Of a DNA stretch of 64,000 nucleotides, positions 33,047 through 42,317 are shown piece after piece. Source of the stretch: Piscinibacter sp. (GTDB lineage: Bacteria > Pseudomonadota > Gammaproteobacteria > Burkholderiales > Burkholderiaceae_C); contig JADJJI010000003.1 in the NCBI GenBank assembly GCA_016706565.1, positions 678,903 through 742,902 on the forward strand, read 5' to 3'. The position numbers were made by a program, and so were the translations under genes. Under the pieces are notes generated by a model. The model ran no database searches and was not told the origin of the DNA. It saw only the letters and a list, made by a program, of their open reading frames with translations. Within the stretch, counting starts at the first letter, position 1, and the number at the start of each line of letters is the position of its first letter.

Positions 33047-33742
33047 TCAGCGCGCCGGCTGCATCTGCACGCCGGTGGCGCGGCGCGATTGGCGGTCCTG
33101 CAGCAGGGCCCAGTACAGCTCGAGAACGAGTTGCACGTGGGCGCGCGTCTCGTCGATCGGCGGCACCTTGCCGCCATGGCGGCGCACCGTCGCCTCGCCG
33201 GCGTTCCAGGCGGCCAGTGCCACGTCGATGCCGCCGTAGCGGCGCGTCAGGTCGGCGAGCATGCGCGTGCCAGTGTGCACGTTGGTGCGAGGGTCGAGCA
33301 ACCGTGTCGCTGCAGGCTGCTTCAGTTCGGCGGGCGTGGCATAGCGGTCCGCCGTGACGGGCATGATCTGCATCAGCCCGACGGCGCCGCGCGGCGACAC
33401 GGCCTTCGGATTGAAGCCGGATTCGACGGCGATCACCGCCTTGAGCAGTTCCTCGTCCACGCCGTGGGCCTCGGCGGCTTCGCGCAGCACGGGTCGCAGC
33501 GCTTTCACCTCGGGGGCGATCTCCAGCCACAGCAGCAGGCCATCGGTGCGATCGGTCTTGCCGGGCACCTGCTCGGCGCCGTTGCCGCCAGGCGCGTCGC
33601 CCAGCACGCGCCGGTAGCGCGAGTCGAGCTGCGACGGCGCCACGTGGGCCACGCCCGCCCCATCGACGAAGGCCCAGAGTTCGGCACGCGCCGCGCCGCC
33701 GAGGCTGGCGGCCAGAATCAGGCCCGCCAGCATCGCCTTCAC
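33047..33742 (-). CDS. Lytic transglycosylase (SLT domain)
   Basis: The 231-residue exported protein would cleave peptidoglycan glycan strands. It starts with a signal peptide ending in GGAARA at about residue 20. A short DUF4124-like strand region (ELWAFVDGAGVAHVAPSQL) follows, then the SLT domain with catalytic Glu107 in AVIAVESGFNPKAVSPRGA, GLMQIMP and the AWNAGEATVRRHGG motif. I chose the GTG at 33742 because it overlaps the upstream GNAT stop as GTGA, a normal coupling arrangement. An ATG lies three codons later. No lipobox is present, so it is probably periplasmic and soluble. Confidence 0.9.
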   Translation of the reverse strand: MKAMLAGLILAASLGGAARAELWAFVDGAGVAHVAPSQLDSRYRRVLGDAPGGNGAEQVPGKTDRTDGLLLWLEIAPEVKALRPVLREAAEAHGVDEELLKAVIAVESGFNPKAVSPRGAVGLMQIMPVTADRYATPAELKQPAATRLLDPRTNVHTGTRMLADLTRRYGGIDVALAAWNAGEATVRRHGGKVPPIDETRAHVQLVLELYWALLQDRQSRRATGVQMQPAR

Positions 33743-34260
33743 ACGACCCCCGGCTCCCGCGCCCTGACGAGCGCCGCATGCTCGGGTTCGAGCAGCGACA
33801 TGACGATCAGCGAGTCGTAGCCGTCGCCGCTGCGCACGCTGTCGCGCAGCCGGCCTTCCTCGACGAAACCTTCGCTGCGGTAGAGCGCCAGCGCGCGTTC
33901 GTTCTTCGACTTGACGTCGAGCCAGAAGCGGTGCGCGCCGAGGTCGCGGAAGGCCATCTGCGCCAATAGCCGCACGCAGGCGCGGCCCAGGCCGTGGCCC
34001 TGGTCTTCCGGCAGCAGCACGATGCGCTTGAGCTCCACGGAGTGGTGCGGGTTGCGGCAGCCCTGCAGGATGACGAAGCCGGCACGCTCGTAGTCGGGGT
34101 CGGTCTCGACGATGAAGTGGCGGAAGTCGGGGAAGCGCACCGCGCCTTCGTGCTGGGTGCGCTCCCAGGGCGTGATGAAGGGCCGGTTCGACGTGTCCTG
34201 CTCGACCGAGATGACGAAGTCCAGGTCCGACAGCATCGTCGGTCGCAGCCGCAGGTTCAT
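33739..34260 (-). CDS. GNAT family N-acetyltransferase
   Basis: The 173-residue protein has the GNAT acetyl-CoA-binding motif in LLPEDQGHGLGRACVRLLAQM, preceded by the VELKRIVL strand and followed by LDVKSKNERALALYRSEGF, the classic motif B. It resembles RimJ/RimL or Ala-type acetyltransferases, but the acceptor is not predictable. Its stop overlaps the GTG of the lytic transglycosylase gene by four bases. The start at 34260 faces a 171-base gap holding two strong hairpins downstream of parE. Confidence 0.9.
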   Translation of the reverse strand: MNLRLRPTMLSDLDFVISVEQDTSNRPFITPWERTQHEGAVRFPDFRHFIVETDPDYERAGFVILQGCRNPHHSVELKRIVLLPEDQGHGLGRACVRLLAQMAFRDLGAHRFWLDVKSKNERALALYRSEGFVEEGRLRDSVRSGDGYDSLIVMSLLEPEHAALVRAREPGVV

Positions 34261-34321
34261 GACGACCCCTCGCCCGGCGGGTACGCCGGTCGATCCCCCG
34301 AGGGGAACGACGGCCGCGGCT

Positions 34322-34345
34322 CCATGCCCGCCTGCGCGGGCATGG
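34322..34345. repeat. Perfect hairpin between parE and the GNAT gene
   Basis: The arms CCATGCCCGC and GCGGGCATGG form a ten-base-pair stem with the loop CTGC. It is one of two strong hairpins 11 bases apart downstream of parE. It has no T tract on either strand. Confidence 0.6.
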
Positions 34346-34356
34346 ACGGCCGGAGT

Positions 34357-34379
34357 GCCAGCCCCGTCTCGGGGCTGGC
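34357..34379. repeat. Second perfect hairpin between parE and the GNAT gene
   Basis: The arms GCCAGCCCCG and CGGGGCTGGC form a ten-base-pair stem with the loop TCT. Together with the previous hairpin it probably ends parE transcription or stabilises its 3' end. The paired form also recalls REP/BIME-type palindromic repeats. Confidence 0.6.
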
Positions 34380-34431
34380 GTGGGCCGGCTTGGGAGCGGC
34401 CCGGCGCTCGGCCCGCCTCATCGCGGCGCCT

Positions 34432-36410
<1,979 letters not shown>

Positions 36411-36467
36411 GGCGGCGGATTCTAGGCGCCGCCTGCAGGGCCCCGGCGCTTCCGCTAGAGTGCCCGG

Positions 36468-37688
36468 ATGTCTTCGCACGCCGCCCCTGCCCGCCTTTCC
36501 ATGACCCAGGTGCTGCTGTGCGGCGCCGCCATCGTCACCCTCTCGATGGGCATCCGCCACGGCTTCGGCCTGTGGCTGCAGCCGATCACGATGGAGCGCG
36601 GCTGGACGCGCGAGACCTTCGCCTTCGCACTGGCCGTGCAGAACCTCGCCTGGGGCCTGGCCGGGCCCTTGGCCGGCGGGCTGGCGGATCGCTTCGGCGC
36701 CTTCCGCGTGCTCATCGTTGGCAGCCTGCTGTATGCACTCGGGCTGGTGCTGATGGCAGTGTCGACTTCGGGCCTGGCCTTCACCGGCAGCGCCGGTCTG
36801 CTGCTGGGCATGGCGCAGTCGGGTACGACCTACGCGATCGTCTACGGCGTGATCGGCCGCAACGTCGACGCCTCCAAGCGCAGCTGGGCGATGGGCGTGG
36901 CGGCTGCGGCCGGCTCGTTCGGCCAGTTCCTCATGGTGCCGGTGGAGAACTGGCTGATCGGCGGCATCGGCTGGCAGTCGGCGCTGTTCGTGCTGGGTTG
37001 CCTGGCGCTGGCGATCATGCCGCTCGCGTTCGGCCTTCGCGAGCCCGAACGTGCTGCCGCCACGGGCCACCAGCAGAGCGTGGGCGCCGCCTTGCGCGAG
37101 GCCTTCGGCTACCCGAGCTTCCGCTTGCTGATGGCGGGTTATTTCGTCTGCGGCTTCCAGGTGGTGTTCATCGGCGTGCACATGCCCAGCTACCTGAAGG
37201 ACCACGGCCTGACACCCGATGTCGCCACGACGGCGCTGGCGCTGATCGGCCTGTTCAACGTCGTGGGCACCTACGCCGCGGGCTCGCTCGGCCAGCGCAT
37301 GCAGAAGAAGTACATCCTGTCGGCCATCTATGCACTGCGTTCGGTGGCCATCGTCGTCTTCCTCAGCGTGCCGCTGACACCCTGGAGTGTCTACATCTTC
37401 TCCTCGGTGATGGGCGTGCTGTGGCTGTCGACGGTGCCGCCGACCAACGCGGTGGTGGCGCAGATCTTCGGCGTGCAGTACCTGTCGATGCTGGGCGGCT
37501 TCGTGTTCCTGAGCCACCAGATCGGCAGCTTCCTCGGCGTGTGGCTGGGCGGCAAGTTGTACGACAGCACCGGCAGCTACGACGTGGTGTGGTGGATCGC
37601 GGTGGCACTGGGCGTGTTTGCCGCGCTGATCAACCTGCCGGTCAAGGAGCGCGCCATCGAGCGCCCGCTCGTGCCGGCCGGCGCATGA
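36468..37688 (+). CDS. Major facilitator superfamily transporter
   Basis: The 406-residue inner-membrane protein has twelve predicted membrane helices in two halves. The MFS loop motif is clear in LAGGLADRFGAFRVLIVGS after helix 2, and QRMQKKYILSA occupies the equivalent loop in the second half. The first helix region (GIRHGFGLWLQPITMERGW) resembles the oxalate/formate antiporter and monocarboxylate-transporter-like branch, suggesting organic acid or anion transport, but no substrate can be fixed. The ATG at 36468 starts 58 bases from divergent parE. Its stop overlaps the start of a 40-residue ORF by four bases (ATGA). Confidence 0.9.
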   Translation: MSSHAAPARLSMTQVLLCGAAIVTLSMGIRHGFGLWLQPITMERGWTRETFAFALAVQNLAWGLAGPLAGGLADRFGAFRVLIVGSLLYALGLVLMAVSTSGLAFTGSAGLLLGMAQSGTTYAIVYGVIGRNVDASKRSWAMGVAAAAGSFGQFLMVPVENWLIGGIGWQSALFVLGCLALAIMPLAFGLREPERAAATGHQQSVGAALREAFGYPSFRLLMAGYFVCGFQVVFIGVHMPSYLKDHGLTPDVATTALALIGLFNVVGTYAAGSLGQRMQKKYILSAIYALRSVAIVVFLSVPLTPWSVYIFSSVMGVLWLSTVPPTNAVVAQIFGVQYLSMLGGFVFLSHQIGSFLGVWLGGKLYDSTGSYDVVWWIAVALGVFAALINLPVKERAIERPLVPAGA

Positions 37689-37807
37689 AGCTGCGCCGCG
37701 CTCTGGCCTTCGTCCTCGCCGGCGCGGCGTTGCTGTTGGTTTTTGCTGCCTACCAGAGGCCGGACCTGGTGATGACGCTGGCCAACCAGCTCTGGGCCTG
37801 CTTCTGA
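37685..37807 (+). CDS. Small single-pass membrane protein, 40 residues
   Basis: The ORF encodes a basic start (MKLRRALA) then a hydrophobic segment of about 17 residues (FVLAGAALLLVFAA) and a short tail, YQRPDLVMTLANQLWACF. Its ATG overlaps the MFS stop as ATGA, and its own stop overlaps the next methyltransferase ATG by one base (TGATG). This double coupling is strong evidence that it is translated. I do not recognise a named family. Given its position it may be an accessory subunit of the MFS transporter or stand alone in the membrane. It would be missed by usual length cut-offs. Confidence 0.72.
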   Translation: MKLRRALAFVLAGAALLLVFAAYQRPDLVMTLANQLWACF

Positions 37808-38361
37808 TGACGCCGAACGCCGCGCACGCCGGCATCGCCGCCTCGCCCTGGGTGCAGCGCTGGTCGGCGCTGGTCCCCGCCGGCGCCAGCGTGCTCGACG
37901 TGGCCTGCGGTTCGGGTCGACACCTGCGCTGGTTCGCCCAGCGGGGCTGCCGCGTCACCGGCGTGGACCGCGACACCGCGGCGATCGAGTCGCTGCAGGG
38001 CGTGGGCGAGTTGCTCGTCGCCGACATCGAGAACGGCCCCTGGCCCTGGCCGGGCCGGCAGTTCGATGCGGTGGTGGTGACGAACTACCTGTGGCGCGCG
38101 CTGCTGCCGACTCTCATGGCCAGCGTGGCGCCCGGCGGCGTGCTGATCTACGAGACCTTTGCGCTGGGCAACGAGAGCGTGGGCAAGCCGTCGAATCCGG
38201 CCTTCCTGCTGCGCCCCGGCGAGTTGCTTCAGGCGGCACAGGGCCTGCGCGTGCTCGGCTACGAGGACGGATTCCTCGCCGCGCCCGAGCGCTTCGTGCA
38301 GCGCCTGTGCGCCGTCCGCGAGGCGCCGACATCCGGCGTTGCGGCCCGCTACCCCCTCTAA
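37807..38361 (+). CDS. Class I SAM-dependent methyltransferase
   Basis: The 184-residue protein has the SAM-binding motif I, VLDVACGSGRHLRWFA (about residues 29-44), then an acidic GVDRDTAAIE strand end that binds the ribose, and DAVVVTNYLWRALLP as motif II/III. It resembles the tellurite resistance TehB/UbiE-like group but the acceptor is unknown. The ATG overlaps the preceding 40-residue ORF. A short G+C stem and the sequence TAAAAT (38387-38392) follow before dapA, so transcription probably restarts there. Confidence 0.9.
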   Translation: MTPNAAHAGIAASPWVQRWSALVPAGASVLDVACGSGRHLRWFAQRGCRVTGVDRDTAAIESLQGVGELLVADIENGPWPWPGRQFDAVVVTNYLWRALLPTLMASVAPGGVLIYETFALGNESVGKPSNPAFLLRPGELLQAAQGLRVLGYEDGFLAAPERFVQRLCAVREAPTSGVAARYPL

Positions 38362-38415
38362 GCCGGGGCTTCCCGCCCCGCCCGGCTAAAATCGCGCGAT
38401 TCGAAGGATCGCCCC

Positions 38416-39297
38416 ATGAAACCCATTGTTGGCAGCATCGTCGCGCTCGTGACGCCGATGCACGATGACGGCAGCGTCGACTACCCCGCGCTGCGCCGGC
38501 TGATCGACTGGCACATCGCCGAAGGCACCGACTGCATCGGCGTGGTCGGCACGACCGGCGAGTCGCCCACGGTCTCGGTCGACGAGCACTGCGAGATCAT
38601 CCGCGTCTCGGTGGAGCACGCCAAGGGCCGCGTGCCGATCATGGCCGGCACCGGCGGCAATTCCACGCACGAGGCGATCGAGCTGTCGCGCTTCGCAAAG
38701 AAGGTCGGCGCCGACTGCACGCTGTCGGTCGTGCCGTACTACAACAAGCCTTCTCAGGAAGGCATCTACCAGCACTTCAAGGCGATCGCCGAGGCGGCCG
38801 ACATCCCGATGGTGCTTTACAACGTGCCCGGCCGCACCGTCGCGGACATGCAGCACGACACCGTGCTGCGTCTGGCGCAGGTGCCCGGCGTGATCGGCAT
38901 CAAGGAAGCCACCGGCAACATCGAGCGCGCGCAGTGGCTGATAAAGCAGGCGCCCAAGGGCTTCTCGATCTACTCCGGCGACGACGGCACCGCCGTGGCG
39001 TTGATGCTGCTCGGCGGCCATGGCAACGTCAGCGTCACGGCCAACGTGGCGCCCAAGGCGATGCACGAGCTGTGCATGGCGGCCATCGCCGGCCAGACCC
39101 GCGACGCCGCAGCGTTGCAGATGCGCCTGCTGCCGCTGCACAGGAGCCTGTTCTGCGAATCCAGCCCGGCGCCCACCAAGTGGGCGATGCAGCGGCTGGG
39201 CCTGATCGGCGGCGGACTGCGCCTGCCGATCACGCCGCTGACCGCGGCAGGCCAGGCGCAGGTCGAGCAGGCCTTGCGCGACGCCGGCCTGCTGTGA
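38416..39297 (+). CDS. dapA: 4-hydroxy-tetrahydrodipicolinate synthase
   Basis: DapA condenses pyruvate with aspartate semialdehyde, the first committed step to lysine and diaminopimelate. The 293-residue product shows [11 protein letters not shown] (residues about 44-54), the catalytic Tyr135 in [10 protein letters not shown] and the Schiff-base Lys163 in IGIKEATGN. The order, length and 8-barrel pattern are standard. A possible -10 (TAAAAT) lies 24 bases upstream of the ATG. The next gene, bamC, follows after 82 bases, an order common in proteobacteria. Confidence 0.97.
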   Translation: MKPIVGSIVALVTPMHDDGSVDYPALRRLIDWHIAEGTDCIGVVGTTGESPTVSVDEHCEIIRVSVEHAKGRVPIMAGTGGNSTHEAIELSRFAKKVGADCTLSVVPYYNKPSQEGIYQHFKAIAEAADIPMVLYNVPGRTVADMQHDTVLRLAQVPGVIGIKEATGNIERAQWLIKQAPKGFSIYSGDDGTAVALMLLGGHGNVSVTANVAPKAMHELCMAAIAGQTRDAAALQMRLLPLHRSLFCESSPAPTKWAMQRLGLIGGGLRLPITPLTAAGQAQVEQALRDAGLL

Positions 39298-39379
39298 AAT
39301 CGGCCGCCAATTGCTTCCCTTGAACACCGGCGCCGCGCGGGCATGCTGCCCTGCCGCGGCCACCTCGGAGACGTCCCCC

Positions 39380-40507
39380 GTGACCCTGCCTTCTGACCAC
39401 CTTCCGCTGCGCGGCCTCGTCCTGTCCCTGGCCATCGTGCTCGGCGGCTGCTCGTCGATCGAGAACCTGGTCGCCGGCGACAAGATCGACTACCGCAGCT
39501 CCGGCACCAGGACGCCCGGGCTGGAAGTGCCGCCCGACCTGACCCAGCTCGCCCGCGACTCGCGCTACCAGCCCACCGGCGGCGCCATCAGCGCGGCGAC
39601 CTTCCAGTCCGGCGCATCGTCGCCGGCCGCCGTGCAGACCGCCGCCACGGTGGCGCCGACACAGATCGGCGAAGTGCGCATCGAACGCCAGGGTAACCAG
39701 CGCTGGCTGGTGACACCGCTGACGCCCGAACAACTCTGGCCGCGCCTGCAGGCCTTCTGGAAGGACAGCGGCTTCACGCTCGTGATCGACCAGGCGGCCA
39801 CCGGCGTGATGGAGACCGAGTGGAACGAGAACCGCGCCAAGCTGCCGCAGGACATCGTTCGCAACACGCTCGGCAAGGTGATCGATTCCTTCTACTCCAC
39901 CGGCGAGCGCGACAAGTTCCGCACCCGTGTCGAGCGCACGACCAACGGCACCGAGGTCTACATCAGCCACCGAGGCGTGGAAGAGGTCTACGTCAACACG
40001 CAGAAGGACTCCACAGTCTGGCAGCCGCGGCCGGCGGATCCGCAGCTCGAGGCCACCTTCCTCGCGCGCCTGATGGCCCGCCTGGGTGTCGCCGAAGAGG
40101 CCGCCAAGGCGACGGTCGCCTCGGCGCCGGTCCCCAACGCTCGCGCCCGCGTGCTCGCCAACCAGCCCGGCGCCACGTTGCAGGTCGATGACAGCTTCGA
40201 CCGCGCCTGGCGCCGTGTCGGCCTGGCCCTGGACCGCAGCGGCTTCACCGTGGAAGACCGCGATCGCACGCAGGGCCTGTACTTCGTGCGCTACGTCGAT
40301 CCGAAGGAAGTGGGCAAGGCCGAACCGGGATTCTTCGCCAAGCTGTTCGGCGGCAAGGACGACGCGGTGGGCCCGGTGCGCTATCGCATCCAGGTGAAGG
40401 CCGAAGGCGAGCGTGCCAACGTCACGGTGCAGAACGCGCAGGGTTCGCCGGAGCCCGGCGAGGCCGGCCAGCGGATCGTCAAGCTGCTGCTCGACGAACT
40501 GAAGTAG
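39380..40507 (+). CDS. bamC: Outer membrane protein assembly lipoprotein BamC
   Basis: BamC is a peripheral lipoprotein of the beta-barrel assembly complex. The 375-residue precursor has a signal peptide with the lipobox LGGC (Cys24), a flexible N-terminal region with YRSSGTRTPGLEVPPDLTQL that binds BamD in other species, and two helix-grip domains (WLVTPLTPEQLWPRLQAFW and FDRAWRRVGLALDRSGF). I chose the GTG at 39380 because it directly begins the signal peptide and has GGAG nine bases upstream. A longer frame from an ATG at 39311 would put an Ala/Cys-rich stretch before the signal. The dapA-bamC order supports the call. Confidence 0.92.
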   Translation: MTLPSDHLPLRGLVLSLAIVLGGCSSIENLVAGDKIDYRSSGTRTPGLEVPPDLTQLARDSRYQPTGGAISAATFQSGASSPAAVQTAATVAPTQIGEVRIERQGNQRWLVTPLTPEQLWPRLQAFWKDSGFTLVIDQAATGVMETEWNENRAKLPQDIVRNTLGKVIDSFYSTGERDKFRTRVERTTNGTEVYISHRGVEEVYVNTQKDSTVWQPRPADPQLEATFLARLMARLGVAEEAAKATVASAPVPNARARVLANQPGATLQVDDSFDRAWRRVGLALDRSGFTVEDRDRTQGLYFVRYVDPKEVGKAEPGFFAKLFGGKDDAVGPVRYRIQVKAEGERANVTVQNAQGSPEPGEAGQRIVKLLLDELK

Positions 40508-40521
40508 GCGCTGCGCCGTCG

Positions 40522-41298
40522 ATGCGCTTCTGCAGCCTCGGCAGCGGCAGCGGCGGCAATGCCACCATCGTCGAAGCGAGCGATGGCAGCGGCGTCAGCC
40601 GCGTCGCCATCGATTGCGGTTTCTCGCTGCGCGAGTTCGAGTTGCGGCTGGCACGCGCCGGCCTGTGCTGCGACGAGCTCGACGCGATCTTCGTCACCCA
40701 CGAGCATGGCGACCACATCGGCTGCGCCGTCTCGCTGGCAAGGCGCCATGGCATCGCGCTGTGGATGAGCCGCGGCACCTGGCGCGCCATCGGCGCCCCC
40801 GAAGCGGACGGATTGCTCCACTTCGCACGCGATGGCGAGGCCGTTGCGCTGGGCCGGCTGCAGCTGACCCCCTACACCGTGCCGCACGACGCCATGGAGC
40901 CGCTCCAGCTTCGCTGCAGCGACGGCGCCTCGCACCTGGGCGTGCTGACCGACGCCGGTTCGATCACGCCGCACTTGCTGGCGCACCTGCAGGGCTGCCA
41001 GGCGCTGCTGCTGGAATGCAACCACGACGCGCAGATGCTCGCGCAGTCGCGCTACCCCGCCTCGCTGAAGGCACGCATCGGCGGCCGGCTCGGCCACCTG
41101 TCCAACGACACCGCGGCGCAGATCCTCGCGTCATGTGCGCACGCCGGTCTGCAGCATCTCGTGGCCGCGCACCTGAGCGAGCAGAACAACAGCCCCGAAC
41201 AGGCCCGCGCGGCCCTGGCGCGGGCCTGTGGCGCAGCGCCCGACGAGATCGTCGTGGCGGACCCGGCCGCGGGCTTCGGCTGGCTGGACATCCGCTGA
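40522..41298 (+). CDS. MBL-fold metallohydrolase (YycJ/WalJ-like)
   Basis: The 258-residue cytoplasmic protein begins MRFCSLGSGSGGNATIVEAS, the start of the YycJ-type group, and has THEHGDHIG (His60, His62, Asp64, His65), LTDAGSITPHL and LLECNHDAQML for the remaining metal ligands. HLGHLSN (as RLGHLSNDTAA) completes the active site. Such proteins are predicted phosphodiesterase or nuclease enzymes; one Gram-positive member is linked to cell wall regulation. It starts 14 bases after bamC and is probably in the same transcript. The hairpin at 41326-41347 follows it. Confidence 0.9.
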   Translation: MRFCSLGSGSGGNATIVEASDGSGVSRVAIDCGFSLREFELRLARAGLCCDELDAIFVTHEHGDHIGCAVSLARRHGIALWMSRGTWRAIGAPEADGLLHFARDGEAVALGRLQLTPYTVPHDAMEPLQLRCSDGASHLGVLTDAGSITPHLLAHLQGCQALLLECNHDAQMLAQSRYPASLKARIGGRLGHLSNDTAAQILASCAHAGLQHLVAAHLSEQNNSPEQARAALARACGAAPDEIVVADPAAGFGWLDIR

Positions 41299-41325
41299 GC
41301 GGGCAAAAACGCGTCACCCATGCAA

Positions 41326-41347
41326 AAGGCCGCCTCGCGGCGGCCTT
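41326..41347 (-). terminator. Intrinsic terminator for the Ala-rich lipoprotein gene (shared)
   Basis: A nine-base-pair stem (AAGGCCGCC with GGCGGCCTT, four-base loop TCGC) is followed on the minus strand by a TTTT run. It sits between the convergent MBL (stop 41298) and lipoprotein (stop 41374) genes and could end both transcripts. Confidence 0.75.
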
Positions 41348-41373
41348 CTGGAAGCAATTCGGTACGAAACCGA

Positions 41374-41676
41374 TTACTTCTTGACAGCGTCGGCAGCCTT
41401 GTTGGCGGCGTCCTTGACGGCGTCGGCAGCCTTGCTGGCAGCGGCGGAGGCAGCGTCGCCCACGGCAGCAGCAGCTTCCGAAGCGGCACCGGCCACGGCG
41501 GCGGTGGCACCAGCGGCGCCCGAAGCGGCGGCGTCAACGGCAGCCGAAGCGGCGGCGGCGACCGGGGCGGTCACGGCAGCAGCGGGAGCGGCGGCGGGAG
41601 CAGCTTCTTCCTTCTTGCCGCAAGCGGCCAGGGCGAAAGCGGCAATCAGGGAAGCCAGCAGAACGGTCTTCTTCAT
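41374..41676 (-). CDS. Alanine-rich small lipoprotein
   Basis: The 100-residue precursor has a lipoprotein signal peptide ending LAAC (Cys19) followed by GKKEEAAPAAAP. The mature protein is about half alanine, with repeats of the type AADAVKDAANKAADAVKK at its end. The Ala-rich, Lys/Asp-studded pattern predicts one long amphipathic helix, as in Lpp-like or Ala-rich envelope proteins. The terminal lysines recall Lpp, which is attached to peptidoglycan by its C-terminal Lys, but the resemblance is loose. I do not recognise a family. A GAGG site lies eight bases before the ATG, and a strong terminator follows. Confidence 0.82.
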   Translation of the reverse strand: MKKTVLLASLIAAFALAACGKKEEAAPAAAPAAAVTAPVAAAASAAVDAAASGAAGATAAVAGAASEAAAAVGDAASAAASKAADAVKDAANKAADAVKK

Positions 41677-41703
41677 ACTTGTATCCTCAAATCAAAGAGT
41701 CGA

Positions 41704-41721
41704 ACAATTACCAGTAATTGT
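41704..41721. promoter_or_regulatory. AT-rich perfect dyad upstream of the lipoprotein gene
   Basis: ACAATTAC and GTAATTGT are perfect eight-base arms separated by CA. The dyad lies 28-45 bases upstream of the lipoprotein start, where its promoter should be. Its AT content is striking in this GC-rich sequence. It could be an operator; no regulator is known. Confidence 0.4.
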
Positions 41722-41822
41722 GGGATCCCTCCGATCGACAGAGGCCCATCCAGCATGGCCTGGAGAGCTCGAGCATCCCCATATGGCCAAGCCCATCATT
41801 ATAGCCAGCATTAGGGAAGTCC

Positions 41823-42317
41823 CTAGAGTCCCAAGGTAGTGGCTGGAAACGCTTCCTCGGAGCGTTGCAAAACCGCATCAATCGCTTCCCGCCACTGGAC
41901 CGCGTCGGCGGTCTCGCGCGACGCGATGCCACGGTAGTGCACCCGGTCGAACAGACGCACCGAAAGCAGGCCCGGCGCGAGCAGGATGGTGGGCATCTGC
42001 CCCGCCTCGAGATCGTTGTTGGTGCGGCAATGCACCACATGGGCGAACTGGCGGCGCCAGGTCACCCAGCGCGCATGGCGGCGCGCGATCTCGTCGAAGT
42101 TGCGAGCCACCACGGTGAAGCTGCGGTGCGCCTGCACCCAGTGGGTCAGGTCGTCGATCACCTCGCGCTCGCTGATCGGCCAATCGGCGAAGTCGTCGTC
42201 GATCAGCAGGATCTCGCGGCAACCCACCAGCGCCGCCTCGGCAAAGGCGCCGCGCACGGCATCATGGAAGTTGCCGCGCGAATCGATCGGCGCGCGGGTC
42301 GGTTCGTCCTGGTTCAT
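41823..42317 (-). CDS. Hypothetical protein, 164 residues
   Basis: The product is a soluble alpha/beta protein with strands ILLIDDDFADWPIS (about residue 40) and TVVARNFDEIARRHARW. No leader or membrane segment is seen. I do not recognise a named family. The ATG overlaps the stop of the upstream RoxA-type gene (ATGA), and a full AAGGAGG ribosome binding site lies six bases before it, so translation is strong and coupled. The DDD and WPIS segments suggest a nucleotide or phosphate-binding fold, but this is speculation. Downstream lies a short inverted repeat, TAGGGA/TCCCTA, at 41812-41825. Confidence 0.8.
   Translation of the reverse strand: MNQDEPTRAPIDSRGNFHDAVRGAFAEAALVGCREILLIDDDFADWPISEREVIDDLTHWVQAHRSFTVVARNFDEIARRHARWVTWRRQFAHVVHCRTNNDLEAGQMPTILLAPGLLSVRLFDRVHYRGIASRETADAVQWREAIDAVLQRSEEAFPATTLGL

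Noticed and set aside
41812-41825. TAGGGA/TCCCTA inverted repeat as a terminator of the 164-residue gene
   Set aside because: Only six base pairs with no T tract and overlapping the stop codon; too weak to call.
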